This document shows positions 1 to 9,218 of a stretch of DNA of 64,000 nucleotides, in pieces. A program made the position numbers and the translations under genes. Location of the stretch: assembly GCA_024397875.1 (NCBI GenBank), contig CP073344.1, positions 921,001-985,000 on the forward strand. Direction: 5' to 3'. The notes under the pieces are model-generated. The model worked only from the letters and a program-made list of their open reading frames with translations, made no database searches and had not been told where the DNA came from. This stretch comes from Amphritea atlantica. Lineage in GTDB: Bacteria; Pseudomonadota; Gammaproteobacteria; Pseudomonadales; Balneatricaceae. Each line of letters opens with the position of its first letter. Within the stretch, counting starts at the first letter, position 1.

Positions 1-1483
1 GGTCATGGCTGACAAAGATCAGCGTGCCCTCAAAGTTTTCCAGCGCCAGGTTGAGCGCTTCAATGGACTCCATATCCATATGGTTTGTGGGTTCGTCCAT
101 CAGCAGGATATTGGGTTGCTGCAGGATCAGTTTTCCCAGCAGCATGCGGCCTTGTTCACCCCCGGAAAGTACCTTGACCGATTTCTTAATCTCATTCTGT
201 GAGAACAGCATTCGTCCCAGAGAGGCCCGGATGACCTGTTCGTCAGACCCGGACTTGGTCCACTGGGCCATCCAGTCAAACAGATTACTCTCTTCAGCAA
301 ACTCGTGGGCGTGATCCTGTGCGTAATACCCGATATTGCTGTTTTCGGACCATTTCACCAGGCCACTGTCGGGTTCAAGGTCACCCTGCAGACATTTCAG
401 CAGGGTGGTTTTACCGATGCCGTTGGGGCCGATAATAGCGATCCGTTCACCGACTTCCACCATCATACTGAGATCTTTAATCAGCGGCTCACCACCATAA
501 CCTTTGGTCAGTCCCTCAATTTCCAGTGCCAGACGGTGCAGCTTCTTCTCCTGGTCAAAGCGGATATAGGGGCTCTGACGGCTGGAAGGCTTAATATCGT
601 TGAGTTCTATCTTCTCAATCTGGCGTGCCCGGGAGGTTGCCTGTTTTGCCTTGGAGGCGTTGGCAGAGAAACGGCTGACAAAGCTGCGAAGTTCAGCAAT
701 CTGGGCTTTCTTCTTGGCATTGTCAGACTGTAGACGTTCCTGCAGGGCCGTCGAGGCGATCATATAATCGTCATAGTTGCCCGGATAAACCCGCAGCTCA
801 CCGTAATCCAGGTCTGCCATGTGGGTGCAGACGGAGTTGAGGAAGTGGCGGTCGTGGGAGATGATGATCATGGTGCTGTTACGCTCGTTCAGCACACCTT
901 CCAGCCAGCGGATGGTGTTGATATCCAGGTTGTTGGTAGGTTCGTCCAACAGCAGGATATCCGGATCGGCAAACAGCGCCTGAGCCAACAGCACCCGGAG
1001 TTTCCAGCCAGGCGCCACTTCACTCATCGGGCCAAAATGCTGTTCCGTGGGAATATCCAGTCCCAGCAGCAGCTCTCCTGCACGGGATTCAGCGGTATAA
1101 CCATCCAGCTCGGCAAACTCAACTTCAAGTTCAGCGACTTTGATCCCTTCCTCTTCAGTCATATCGGGCAGCGAGTAGATACGATCCCGCTCCTGTTTGA
1201 TCTGCCAAAGTTCAGCATGTCCCATGATCACCGTGTCGATAACGGTGAACTCTTCAAAGGCAAACTGATCCTGACGCAGTTTACCGATGCGCTCATTCGG
1301 GTCTTTGCTGACATTGCCGGCTGAAGGTTCCAGATCACCACCCAGAATCTTCATCAGGGTCGATTTACCGCAGCCGTTCGCGCCGATCAGGCCGTAGCGG
1401 TTGCCTTCACCAAATTTAACAGAGATATTTTCGAACAGAGGCTTGGCGCCAAACTGCATAGTGATATTAGCGGTAGTCAGCAA
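1..1483 (-). CDS. ybiT: ABC-F family ATPase, YbiT-like (3' end cut off by window edge)
   Basis: Cytosolic ABC-F proteins act on the ribosome rather than as transporters. The translated strand shows two ABC cassettes on one chain: first Walker [10 protein letters not shown], first signature and Walker B ending in [11 protein letters not shown], a charged linker, second Walker [10 protein letters not shown], second signature LSGGEQGR and Walker [12 protein letters not shown]. The reading frame runs off the window just at the second H-switch SHD, so about 35 residues are missing relative to the usual 530. The start is taken as TTG at 1483 because the protein then begins [11 protein letters not shown], matching the YbiT N-terminus; an internal ATG at 1459 would delete conserved residues. 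It is YbiT-like rather than EttA-like by its N-terminus and lack of an EttA-type extension. It is divergent from the GreA/GreB-like gene. Confidence 0.9.
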   Translation of the reverse strand, partial: MLTTANITMQFGAKPLFENISVKFGEGNRYGLIGANGCGKSTLMKILGGDLEPSAGNVSKDPNERIGKLRQDQFAFEEFTVIDTVIMGHAELWQIKQERDRIYSLPDMTEEEGIKVAELEVEFAELDGYTAESRAGELLLGLDIPTEQHFGPMSEVAPGWKLRVLLAQALFADPDILLLDEPTNNLDINTIRWLEGVLNERNSTMIIISHDRHFLNSVCTHMADLDYGELRVYPGNYDDYMIASTALQERLQSDNAKKKAQIAELRSFVSRFSANASKAKQATSRARQIEKIELNDIKPSSRQSPYIRFDQEKKLHRLALEIEGLTKGYGGEPLIKDLSMMVEVGERIAIIGPNGIGKTTLLKCLQGDLEPDSGLVKWSENSNIGYYAQDHAHEFAEESNLFDWMAQWTKSGSDEQVIRASLGRMLFSQNEIKKSVKVLSGGEQGRMLLGKLILQQPNILLMDEPTNHMDMESIEALNLALENFEGTLIFVSHD

Positions 1484-1625
1484 AACAGGAGTCCATCAGT
1501 TAAAACGTTGAGGTAAAAATATGCGGCGTATTGTCCCACAGATCACTGTTAAAGTGTGTGAATAGAGTGTTTCTTTTTCATAATTTAATGTGGATACTGC
1601 AACGGTTCTGTAACAGGTCGGATAT

Positions 1626-2096
1626 ATGGATAAGAAACAACTTATAGCACAGATTATCTGCCAGCTTCAGGCAGATCTGGAGATGAACATTGCGGCCGCT
1701 AACGAGGCCCGGGATGCGGCGACCCATGAAGAGAACGTAGCGGAAAATAAATATGATACTCTGGGGCTGGAGGCCTCCTATCTGGCCCACGGACAATCCA
1801 AACGAGTGCAGGCGCTGGAGGTTAATCTGACCGATTACCGCAATATGCCGCTGCGCGAGTTCGCCGAAGACTCTGCCGCAGGCCTGGGAGCATTAGTCAC
1901 GCTTGAAAATGATGAAGGCTGCGTGAAACGCCTGTTCATCGGTCCCGCAGGCGGGGGAATTCAGGTTGAGGGCGGCTCTGAAGTGGTTATTGTGATTACC
2001 CCCCAATCCCCCATCGGCCAGGCATTAACGGGGCGCTATCCGGGCGATATTGTTAAACTGCCTCAGGGTGAATTTGAGATTACTGGGGTCAGTTGA
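1626..2096 (+). CDS. GreA/GreB-family transcription elongation factor-like protein
   Basis: A 156-residue protein. The N-terminal half (residues about 1-75) is helical and rich in charged residues, as in the Gre coiled-coil arm. The C-terminal half (about 85-155) matches the FKBP-like GreA/GreB domain, best seen in PIGQALTGRYPGDIV, where Gre proteins have a similar S-P-I-G-x-A-L-x-G-x-x-x-G-D motif. True Gre factors insert the arm into the RNA polymerase secondary channel to stimulate transcript cleavage. Here the arm-tip acidic pair of GreA/B is not obvious, so it may be a Gre paralogue with an altered role. A hairpin follows before the next gene. Family confident, function inferred. Confidence 0.75.
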   Translation: MDKKQLIAQIICQLQADLEMNIAAANEARDAATHEENVAENKYDTLGLEASYLAHGQSKRVQALEVNLTDYRNMPLREFAEDSAAGLGALVTLENDEGCVKRLFIGPAGGGIQVEGGSEVVIVITPQSPIGQALTGRYPGDIVKLPQGEFEITGVS

Positions 2097-2101
2097 TGAC
2101 G

Positions 2102-2136
2102 TATAATCCCCGGTAACCGTTTCCCCGGGGTTATAT
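2102..2136 (+). terminator. GC-rich hairpin between the gre-like gene and the FKBP gene
   Basis: Inverted repeat with arms reading ATAA-CCCCGG and CCGGGG-TTAT. No long T-run follows, so it may attenuate rather than end transcription between the two genes. Confidence 0.4.
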
Positions 2137-2164
2137 CGGCCCGGCAGCAGATTAAGGAATATTC

Positions 2165-2647
2165 ATGAGCGTTACAAAAGATAAAGTCGTGCAGTTTCAC
2201 TACAACCTGAGCGATGCAGAAAACAGTGTTGAAGAAACCACCCGGGGAGGCTCGCCAATGGCTTACCTGCATGGCCACAATAATATGATCAGTGGTCTGG
2301 AGCAGGCAATGGAAGGGAAAGCGAAAGGCGATCTTTTTTCTGTCACGCTGGAGCCAAAGGATGCCTACGGTGAGTTTCTGCCAGGCTGTGAACAGCGTAT
2401 TCCGGTGAAACATCTGCAGGGCGCAAAGAGATGGCGCCCGGGCATGGTAGGCACTGTGCAAACCGAGGAGGGGATGCGACAGGTGAAAGTCGTTAAGGTG
2501 GGTAAATTCATGGTGACTGTGGATAATAACCACCCACTGGCGGGTAAAACACTGACCTTCGATATCGAGATCGTCGATATCCGCGATGCCTCAGCCGAGG
2601 AGATCGCTCATGGACATGCCCATGGGGATGGCGGGCATCATCACTAA
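2165..2647 (+). CDS. SlyD-like FKBP-type peptidyl-prolyl cis-trans isomerase
   Basis: Cytosolic prolyl isomerase/chaperone of the SlyD group, 160 residues. It begins with the short FKBP strand (KDKVVQFHYNL), has the insert-in-flap arrangement with the ISGLEQAMEGKAKGD and PKDAYGE motifs typical of SlyD, and ends in a histidine-rich tail (HGHAHGDGGHHH) that in SlyD binds nickel and other metals. Start at ATG 2165 follows AAGGA 2154-2158. The tail is shorter than that of E. coli SlyD. A role in metal handling or [NiFe] enzyme maturation is inference; no such genes are in view. Confidence 0.88.
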   Translation: MSVTKDKVVQFHYNLSDAENSVEETTRGGSPMAYLHGHNNMISGLEQAMEGKAKGDLFSVTLEPKDAYGEFLPGCEQRIPVKHLQGAKRWRPGMVGTVQTEEGMRQVKVVKVGKFMVTVDNNHPLAGKTLTFDIEIVDIRDASAEEIAHGHAHGDGGHHH

Positions 2648-2690
2648 AACGCCGTTACGCGACCCGGCAGAACGGGGCCTTCAGCCCCTG

Positions 2691-2907
2691 CCAGGAGCCA
2701 GACGCTACGCTTGCTAGTGGCTAGAACGGAAACTGTGTTTCCTGCTAGAAAAGCCAGAACAAAACAAAAAACCGCCGCGAGGCGGTTTTTAGGTTTTGTA
2801 GGAGCCCCTTCCAGGGGCGATGGGGTGTCAGGTAGTTAGGACGCTAACTTGCTGGTTAAAGGCGCTTGATCTCCTGGCCACTAGCAAGCAGCGTAGCTGC
2901 GTTCTGG
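2691..2907. repeat. Paired inverted-repeat element (REP/BIME-like) around a terminator
   Basis: Sequence around 2700-2726 (core GCTACG-CTTGCTAGTGGC) recurs inverted around 2878-2902. Inside are further small palindromes, including GCCCC-TTCCA-GGGGC near 2805-2819; GTCGC-GAA-GCGAC lies just outside at about 2911-2923. The arrangement, between two genes on the same strand, resembles bacterial interspersed palindromic elements; no coding potential is seen. Confidence 0.5.
2769..2791 (+). terminator. Rho-independent terminator after the SlyD-like gene
   Basis: AAACCGCC-GCGA-GGCGGTTTTT: an 8-bp stem with a tetraloop and a T-run; preceding A-run makes it bidirectional in appearance. Confidence 0.8.
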
Positions 2908-3027
2908 CAAGTCGCGAAGCGACGGTCTATCTGATTTACCCGCACAATCTCCCCGATAGAAAAATTCTAATGGCTACCTCCTGAAATCTGCTTGATACTC
3001 GTTGGTAAATCAGAGCAGGAGGAAGCT

Positions 3028-4245
3028 ATGAAAACTGAGCGTTTAACGTTTACCGGCCATGATGGATCATTACTGGCGGCGAGGCTGGATCTGCCGGTGG
3101 GTAAACCGGCAGCGTATGCGCTGTTTGCGCACTGTTTTACCTGTTCTAAAGATTTTCAGGCTTCCCGGCGAATTTCTCAGCGCTTGGCATCGTTAGGGAT
3201 TGCCGTTCTCCGTTTTGATTTTACCGGACTGGGTCACTCGCAGGGGGAGTTTGCCAATACCGGGTTCAGCTCGAATATGCAGGACCTGCTACAGGCAACC
3301 CGGTTTATGCGCGAAAACTATTCGGCTCCCCAGCTATTGATTGGTCACTCTCTGGGTGGCGCGGCTATTCTGGCAATTGCCCGCGAGGTGCCCGAGGCGA
3401 AGGCGGTGGTGACTATCGGAGCACCGGCTGATCCCGGGCATGTACTGCAAAACTTTGGCGATCAGCTGGGCGAAATATGCACAGAGGGGGAGGCCAGTGT
3501 GAAGCTGGGGGGACGCGAGTTCACAATCAAACGTGAATTTGTTGAAGATATCTCCGCCATCTCTCTGGAGCGGGCTGTGTCAGGATTACGTAAAGCGTTG
3601 CTGGTGATGCATGCTCCCCTGGATGAGACGGTAGACATCGTCAACGCTGCCCGGCTGTTTCAGATGGCTAAGCATCCAAAAAGTTTCGTTACGCTGGATT
3701 CTGCGGATCATCTGCTTAGCCGACAAGAGGATGCTGATTATGCGGCGGAAATGATTTCCGCCTGGGCGCAGCGCTATATTGATGTCCAGATACTGCCTAA
3801 ATACCTCAATGCGCCAGAAGGTATAACCCGGGTCTGCGAGGCAGACCCTGACAGTTTTACTCAGGATATCAGTGCTGCAGGCCATCATCTGATCGCGGAT
3901 GAACCCATCAGTTATGGCGGCAACTACCTGGGACCGACGCCATATCAACTGGTGGCTGCAGGACTGGGGGCATGTACCTCTATGACCCTCAGGATGTATG
4001 CGCGACAAAAAAAGATTCCTCTGGAACATGTTCAGGTCGATGTATCGCACGCAAAAATTCATGCTCAGGACTGTCTGTCCTGTGATAAAAACGGTGGTAA
4101 GATAGATCAGTTTGAACGGCAGATTACCCTGACAGGGGATCTCACCGGGGAACAACGCAAACGTTTGCTTGAGATTGCAGACCGCTGTCCGGTGCATAAA
4201 ACCCTTGAGGGGGATATCAGCATTGTGACTCGTTTAACGGACTAA
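3028..4245 (+). CDS. Alpha/beta hydrolase fused to OsmC-family domain
   Basis: A 405-residue two-domain protein. Residues about 1-255 form an alpha/beta hydrolase with nucleophile elbow GHSLGG and a late conserved histidine in DSADHLL. Residues about 265-400 form an OsmC/Ohr domain; a conserved cysteine lies in AAGLGACTSMTLR and a second in ADRCPVHKTLEG, matching the peroxidatic and resolving cysteines of OsmC/Ohr. Such fusions are widespread and are usually annotated as bifunctional, with a presumed link to organic peroxide or electrophile stress; no substrate is known. Start chosen at ATG 3028, preceded by CAGGAGGA at 3016-3023. A single-gene unit by spacing. Confidence 0.88.
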   Translation: MKTERLTFTGHDGSLLAARLDLPVGKPAAYALFAHCFTCSKDFQASRRISQRLASLGIAVLRFDFTGLGHSQGEFANTGFSSNMQDLLQATRFMRENYSAPQLLIGHSLGGAAILAIAREVPEAKAVVTIGAPADPGHVLQNFGDQLGEICTEGEASVKLGGREFTIKREFVEDISAISLERAVSGLRKALLVMHAPLDETVDIVNAARLFQMAKHPKSFVTLDSADHLLSRQEDADYAAEMISAWAQRYIDVQILPKYLNAPEGITRVCEADPDSFTQDISAAGHHLIADEPISYGGNYLGPTPYQLVAAGLGACTSMTLRMYARQKKIPLEHVQVDVSHAKIHAQDCLSCDKNGGKIDQFERQITLTGDLTGEQRKRLLEIADRCPVHKTLEGDISIVTRLTD

Positions 4246-4330
4246 CAGACGAAATAACGCTTCGAACTCAATAGTACAGAATGGACTAGACTAAGGAGCA
4301 TCCTGGAATTTTGTAGGCGGGGACTATATT

Positions 4331-5254
4331 TTGCAAGGCGATTTAGACAACTTCCTCTATCTTCTGGATTGTCTGCCAGTGGCTGCGATGGTGCTTCTGT
4401 TTAATGAAGAGCAGCAGAGGGAGTCAGACCGGCAAAAAATCGTATATGTTAATAAAAAGTATCAGCAGCTGATTGGTTATCCTCTTGAGCGGACACCGAA
4501 TGCTGAAGCCTGGATGGAGGTCGTTTACCCTGATCGCCAGCACCGCGAAAAGCTGATGATGCTTTGCCATACTTTTGGCGGGCTACTCCGGGAAACGGAA
4601 GAGATTGCTCAGATACGGATGAAGATTCGTTGCAATGATGGCAAAGAACGTGATTTTCAGGTCACGGGGGACAACCGCACTATTATTCCGGATCACTATC
4701 TGGTTACCTTTCAGGAGATCACCAGCTTAACGGCTGAGATTGAACAACTCAGACAGCAGTCGGAAGTTGATCAACTGACCGGGGTTTTCAATCAGCACCA
4801 CCTGCTCAGACGGCTTGAAGCAGAGGTTGAGCGGGCCGAATCAACAGGGGCAGGTTTTACCCTGATGATGTTTGATCTGGATTTCTTTAAGGATGTGAAT
4901 GACCATTATGGCCATCACTGCGGTGACCAGGTTTTAATCACGTGTGTTGATCTTATTCGCTCAGCGTTGAGCGGAGTTGATTGCCTGGCGCGCTGGAACG
5001 GTGCTGATTTTGTTGTGCTGATGCGCGAAGATAATCCGGGTATTGCCCGGCAGGTGATTCAGAAGGCCTGGCAGGGGGTTCGTGCGCATACGTTTTGCTG
5101 GCGGGACTCGACCTTTGCGATGACCACAACCGTGGGTTTAACCTCTTATCGGCGGGGAGATACCACCGAGTCTATTTTAGAACGTGCAGATCTTGCGCTT
5201 AAGCGGGGAAAGCGGGTCGGCGGAGATTTCATCTTTGTTGATGATTCGGACTGA
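4331..5254 (+). CDS. PAS-GGDEF protein with degenerate (probably inactive) cyclase site
   Basis: A 307-residue cytosolic signalling protein. Residues about 1-135 resemble a PAS domain (KIVYVNKKYQQLIGY, then VTFQEITSLTAEI), followed by a short coiled linker and a GGDEF domain from about residue 150 (DQLTGVFNQHHLLRR, DLDFFKDVNDHYGHHCGD). The catalytic signature reads NGADF in place of GG(D/E)EF, and the RxxD inhibitory site is reduced to SGVD, so diguanylate cyclase activity is unlikely; such proteins usually act as ligand or protein sensors. Start is TTG at 4331 with a weak GGGGA upstream. No obvious partner gene. Confidence 0.82.
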   Translation: MQGDLDNFLYLLDCLPVAAMVLLFNEEQQRESDRQKIVYVNKKYQQLIGYPLERTPNAEAWMEVVYPDRQHREKLMMLCHTFGGLLRETEEIAQIRMKIRCNDGKERDFQVTGDNRTIIPDHYLVTFQEITSLTAEIEQLRQQSEVDQLTGVFNQHHLLRRLEAEVERAESTGAGFTLMMFDLDFFKDVNDHYGHHCGDQVLITCVDLIRSALSGVDCLARWNGADFVVLMREDNPGIARQVIQKAWQGVRAHTFCWRDSTFAMTTTVGLTSYRRGDTTESILERADLALKRGKRVGGDFIFVDDSD

Positions 5255-5347
5255 AACAATGGCTTATACTTTTAGGGTACAGCTTTTCGCCTGGCTGTAA
5301 GTGGTGGTAGCGAAACTCAGTGAATCTGCTGCTATCTGTCTCAACAT

Positions 5348-5830
5348 TCAGCCCCACTGCTGAAGTTCCAGGGCTTTCTGACGTATTTTTTCCATCAGGC
5401 TCAGCAGTTGATCCAGCTCCTCTTCGGATAGCGCGGAAAGGATAAATGCCTCCCGAGCCAGAATCAGCGGTACCAGTTTTCTGTAGATTGCTTTGCCTTT
5501 CTCGGTCAGGCTGAGGCGGGTGTAGCGGCGATCTGCATGGTCTTCCTGCTGAAGTATCAGTTCAGAATCTTTTAGCCGTGAGATGGTCCGGCTGACCTGC
5601 ATTTTTTCCAGGTTACAATGCGCTGATATCTCTTTAGCCGACATCGCTTTTTTAGTGCCGAGTGCGGCCATGATCCGCCACTCCTGCCGATTCAGATTAA
5701 AACGTCCGGAATAGAGCTGTGATATCGATTGGCTGACCGCTGTGTCCAGGGTCGCTAACTGGTAGGGGAAGTATTGGCTCAGATCCAGATGCAGCTCTTT
5801 ATTATCCTGAGAGGCATGTTTTTCGTTCAC
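5348..5830 (-). CDS. MarR-family transcriptional regulator
   Basis: A 160-residue dimeric winged-helix regulator. The HTH region (about 63-105: MSAKEISAHCNLEKMQVSRT...) and the wing with DRRYTRLSLTEKG are typical of MarR proteins, which usually bind small aromatic ligands and repress their own and neighbouring genes. It is divergent from the VOC-family gene, and a strong palindrome lies 25 bp upstream of its start codon. Inference: it controls itself and the VOC gene in response to a phenolic or related compound. Two in-frame features, EWRIMAALG and LDLSQYFPYQL, resemble the HpaR/HpcR subgroup, but no 4-hydroxyphenylacetate genes are next to it. Confidence 0.9.
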   Translation of the reverse strand: MNEKHASQDNKELHLDLSQYFPYQLATLDTAVSQSISQLYSGRFNLNRQEWRIMAALGTKKAMSAKEISAHCNLEKMQVSRTISRLKDSELILQQEDHADRRYTRLSLTEKGKAIYRKLVPLILAREAFILSALSEEELDQLLSLMEKIRQKALELQQWG

Positions 5831-5854
5831 TAAGGTCAGTCTCTAATGGGCCAA

Positions 5855-5882
5855 AAATAACCTATATAATATATGGTTATTT
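5855..5882. promoter_or_regulatory. 28-bp palindrome, probable MarR operator
   Basis: AAATAACC-N12-GGTTATTT: perfect 8-bp arms around an AT-rich, itself near-symmetrical centre, located in the divergent marR/VOC intergenic region just upstream of marR. Size and position fit autoregulatory MarR operators. Confidence 0.7.
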
Positions 5883-6079
5883 CAGAAAAAGACAATTTCC
5901 AGTTACCGAATAATCTGATTTTATTTGGATTTATGTCATAAAAACAGTTACTTAATGTTCTAAAAAAACTTGCAGGTAATAGTCACGGCTGTTACCTGTC
6001 TGGCCTGCTCTGTGCCGAGGTGCTACTTTGGGGATAACGGTAAACGTAATAATAAGAACTATCTCTCAGAGGCTTTATT

Positions 6080-6625
6080 ATGATCCAGATTGAACAAATA
6101 CATCATGTTGCATATCGCTGTAACGACGCCAAAGAAACCGTTGAGTTTTATAAGGATGTGCTGAATATGGACTTTCTGGTTGCGATTGCGGAAGACCGTG
6201 TGCCTTCTACAAAAGAGCCTGATCCCTATATGCATCTGTTTCTGGATGCCGGCAATGGTAATATTCTGGCGTTCTTTGAGCTGCCGACTAAACCGAAGAT
6301 GGACAGAGATCAGAATACTCCGTCATGGGTACAGCATATCGCTTTCCGGGTAAAAGATGAGACTGCATTGCTGGCAGCAAAAAAAGAGATTGAGTCTAAA
6401 GGTATTAACGTAATCGGGCCTACCGAACACGGTATTATTCGTTCAATCTACTTTTTTGACCCCAACGGTCACCGTCTGGAGCTGACCTACGTTAAAGGAA
6501 CGGATGAACAGATGACAGAACTGAAACGGGTTGCACCGCTGATGCTGGAAGAGTGGACGCAGACTAAAAAAGCGCCGAAGCATGCTGCCTGGCTTCACGA
6601 AGAAGAGTTTAACGGGCTGGACTAA
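6080..6625 (+). CDS. VOC-superfamily (glyoxalase/extradiol dioxygenase fold) protein
   Basis: A 181-residue protein with paired beta-alpha-beta-beta-beta modules. Candidate metal ligands are H9 (EQIHHVAYRC), an H in WVQHIAFRV and the glutamate in GHRLELTYV, the usual His/His/Glu facial set of VOC metalloenzymes. ATG start is preceded by an AGAGG motif (6066-6070). Substrate cannot be read from sequence; divergence from a MarR regulator suggests an inducible role on an aromatic or electrophilic compound. Similar proteins are often annotated as glyoxalase or biphenyl dioxygenase-like. Confidence 0.85.
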   Translation: MIQIEQIHHVAYRCNDAKETVEFYKDVLNMDFLVAIAEDRVPSTKEPDPYMHLFLDAGNGNILAFFELPTKPKMDRDQNTPSWVQHIAFRVKDETALLAAKKEIESKGINVIGPTEHGIIRSIYFFDPNGHRLELTYVKGTDEQMTELKRVAPLMLEEWTQTKKAPKHAAWLHEEEFNGLD

Positions 6626-6680
6626 ATATTCGGGACAGTGATAAACGGAGGTCAGGCCTCCGGTTATTCATGAATGTTCT

Positions 6681-7700
6681 TTACTTGCGGTTACGTCGCT
6701 CCAGCCATTTAACCGGGTGGTTACAGTGAGGGCAATGGTCATGCAGCACCGCATCAATCTCCTGGCGAAGCTGGTTCAGATCCCGTCCCAGGTCCAGTTC
6801 CATCTTCCGGTCAATATTGGCATGAAGAATATGGGCGGCATCCTCTTTACTGATGCCCAGGGTTTCCCGCATCTGATTCAGCGCTTTATGTTCTACGGAA
6901 TCAATTTCGCCATCCTGCAATGCCAGATTAACCATTTTTTCATAGGTCCGGCGTCGTTCCCGAATCGCTTCGCTAAATCCCGATGCTAATAAACCTGCGG
7001 GGAGAGCCACAATGCCCAAACTCATGATACTGATAACCGAGGCCATTATTTTCCCCATCACCGTGATGGGGATGACATCGCCGTAGCCAACCGTTGTCAT
7101 GGTAACAATCGCCCACCACATCGCCGCAGGGATACTGCTGAAAACCTCGGGCTGGGCATGATGCTCGGCAAAATAGATCAGACTGGAAGCGACAATGATC
7201 AGCATAAACAGGACAAATAGCGCCGCACCGATGGATCGGGCTTCCCGATGCAGGACCTGCAACAGTAACGACATAGAGGCGGAGTAGCGAGTGAGTTTAA
7301 ATACCCGCAGCAGCCTCAGAACCCGCATAAAGCGGAGGTCTACAACCAGCATCATACTCAGATAAAACGGCAGAATGACTATCAGATCAATCAGTGCCAG
7401 AGGGGTCAGCATATAGCGTAGCCGCCCCCATACCGGGTGTTTATGATTTATCGCTTCATCCTCAACGCAACTCCACACCCTGGCTACATATTCTATGCTG
7501 AAGACAATAACGGAGAACACCTCAAACCAGTAAAACCAGCGATGCTCCAGTGCACTGATGGAGGGCAGCGTTTCCAGTATAACGAACAGCACATTCAGTG
7601 AGATCAGTACGATCAGAAAAATATCAATTACACGTCCCAATGTGTGCTGCTTATTGCCGATATCAAGAATTTCGTAGGTCAGTTTACGTCTGGCGGTCAT
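6681..7700 (-). CDS. Voltage-gated potassium channel-like ion transporter
   Basis: Inner-membrane channel subunit of 339 residues with a six-segment voltage-sensor plus pore layout. The S4-like segment carries repeated arginines (LRFMRVLRLLRVFKLTR) and the selectivity filter reads TVGYGD. A cytosolic tail of about 100 residues includes a TerB-like region (GEIDSVEHKALNQMRETLG) and ends with a CPHCNHPVKW motif, a possible small metal site. ATG 7700 is preferred over an upstream TTG at 7745 because the family starts close to the S1 segment. Probably tetrameric potassium channel; gating signal unknown. Confidence 0.88.
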   Translation of the reverse strand: MTARRKLTYEILDIGNKQHTLGRVIDIFLIVLISLNVLFVILETLPSISALEHRWFYWFEVFSVIVFSIEYVARVWSCVEDEAINHKHPVWGRLRYMLTPLALIDLIVILPFYLSMMLVVDLRFMRVLRLLRVFKLTRYSASMSLLLQVLHREARSIGAALFVLFMLIIVASSLIYFAEHHAQPEVFSSIPAAMWWAIVTMTTVGYGDVIPITVMGKIMASVISIMSLGIVALPAGLLASGFSEAIRERRRTYEKMVNLALQDGEIDSVEHKALNQMRETLGISKEDAAHILHANIDRKMELDLGRDLNQLRQEIDAVLHDHCPHCNHPVKWLERRNRK

Positions 7701-7916
7701 GTAAAACCTGATTAATGTTGGGGTGATAAACCATAGTATCGGCAAAAGGGTTTGATATTAAAGTGTTTAATCGATTGAGCCGGATTAATGCTGCCGCAGC
7801 GTGCTGATTTTTTATACACAAGCAGGCAGAAACTGTACTGGTATATAAGAAATCTCAGCACAGCTCCTGTCTGGGTTATAGCGCCTGGCTTTAACGATGG
7901 CCCCTGAAGCAGAGGA

Positions 7917-8246
7917 TTACAGTGACCGGCACCACTGTTCGGTTTTAAGCGGGTCAAGCTGTAAGCTCAGAGGGGAGCGACAGATAACTCCCTGAATCTG
8001 GTCTGTGCTGAGGTTATTGCCGGGCAACTCTATCACTTTGTAGCCGTGACTATTGTCGCGGTTACGAAACTCGATATAGAGAAACAGCCGTTCCAGAGAC
8101 TGGCGTTTACCCGGGGTAATCCAGTAGCGGACATTGCACTGATAGCGGCTGTGCCAGCAACAGGTCGGCGAGTTAAATTTAACCAAACGATCGCCCGGCA
8201 CGGTTTCGGGGCGGCTGGATTGTGAATAAATATGTGCTTCAAACAT
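7917..8246 (-). CDS. Conserved hypothetical protein, 109 residues
   Basis: No family recognised. The protein has a run of cysteines in its first half (PTCCWHSRYQCNVRYW) and one near the end (QWCRSL), no signal peptide and no membrane segment. Start at ATG 8246 was chosen because GGGAGCAG lies just upstream at good spacing; the frame stays open further upstream to 8459 but without a site. Sits between the channel gene and the retropepsin-like gene on the same strand, separated by more than 200 bases on each side, so probably its own unit. Confidence 0.5.
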   Translation of the reverse strand: MFEAHIYSQSSRPETVPGDRLVKFNSPTCCWHSRYQCNVRYWITPGKRQSLERLFLYIEFRNRDNSHGYKVIELPGNNLSTDQIQGVICRSPLSLQLDPLKTEQWCRSL

Positions 8247-8501
8247 GGATCTGCTCCCATTTTCATGAGAGCTGACGTTGTGCGTGGGGGTTACCTGAGT
8301 TTTGTCGGTAATGACCACATCGTTTTGCTGCTTTTTGTTAAAGCGTTTGCAAAACAACCACCTTGCCCAGGCAGGCAGGTTGGCGAGGACGTCAGCCCTT
8401 CTCTTGATGTTAAAAATTAATTGAGTGGCCAGTTTATGCCAGAGGCATCTTCGGTGCAATGTTTGCGGGCGGTTTTTATGACAATTCAGTATCCGGTCAA
8501 T

Positions 8502-9008
8502 TTAACGTTTCAGAGTCAGGGTATCGCCCCGCTGAGTCAGTTCCAGATGCTGTAAAAAACTCATCCCCAGCAGTACAGTATTCCCTTGCATATGGGGGTT
8601 GATATGGGCGGATACGTTTGCCTGAGACAATCCACCCAGTGCCACCGAATTGAGCCGGGTATCATAGACTTTGATGGTGCCATTGGCTGTGCTGGCGTAT
8701 GAGGCTCTGCCAGGTGCCAGTCGGAGCTTGTCTGCCAGCGCGCCGGGAATACTGATATCGGTGGCACCGGTGTCGAGAAGAAAGCGCACCGGCTGACCGT
8801 TGATTGTTCCCGGTGCCAGATAGTGTCCCTGACGGTTGCGCTGGAGCACTACCATCTGATTCTCTTCGGATATATTCAGTGCGTGGTTGGGGTTATTTTG
8901 CTGTAACAGGCGGTCCTGAAACATCAGATAGAATAGTCCCAGAAGAATAATCCAGGTGAGATGGGCAAAGAGTCGGCCGATAAAGTGCCGGCTGCTATCC
9001 TGTTTCAT
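8502..9008 (-). CDS. Retropepsin-like aspartic protease, membrane anchored
   Basis: A 168-residue protein of the clan AA aspartic protease group (bacterial retropepsin-like family). Residues about 12-30 form one membrane helix (LTWIILLGLFYLMF); the rest should face the periplasm. The catalytic motif is FLLDTGATDISIP with the expected downstream hydrophobic-Gly pair (LLGMSFL) that forms the flap/psi-loop partner. Such proteins form dimers to complete the active site. ATG 9008 follows an AGGAGC site. Substrate unknown. Confidence 0.85.
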   Translation of the reverse strand: MKQDSSRHFIGRLFAHLTWIILLGLFYLMFQDRLLQQNNPNHALNISEENQMVVLQRNRQGHYLAPGTINGQPVRFLLDTGATDISIPGALADKLRLAPGRASYASTANGTIKVYDTRLNSVALGGLSQANVSAHINPHMQGNTVLLGMSFLQHLELTQRGDTLTLKR

Positions 9009-9218
9009 ATTGCTCCTGTATATTATGTCTGATCATATACTTTAGTCTGATAAAATTTCTTTCATTCAGTTCAATGATTCTTTTTGTCGCACTTTTCCAC
9101 GTAGGTGAGAGCGCGAACCAGACAGGTTTAGTTTTAGCACAAGCGGACTGAAAAGGGATAGCCACCGAGCCAGGTCGATTTGAGTCATTGACTGGTCAGT
9201 ACAAATTGGAGAGAGCGA

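Noticed and set aside
3586..4197. 203-residue minus-strand frame inside the hydrolase-OsmC gene
   Set aside because: Shadow frame on the opposite strand of a well-supported gene.
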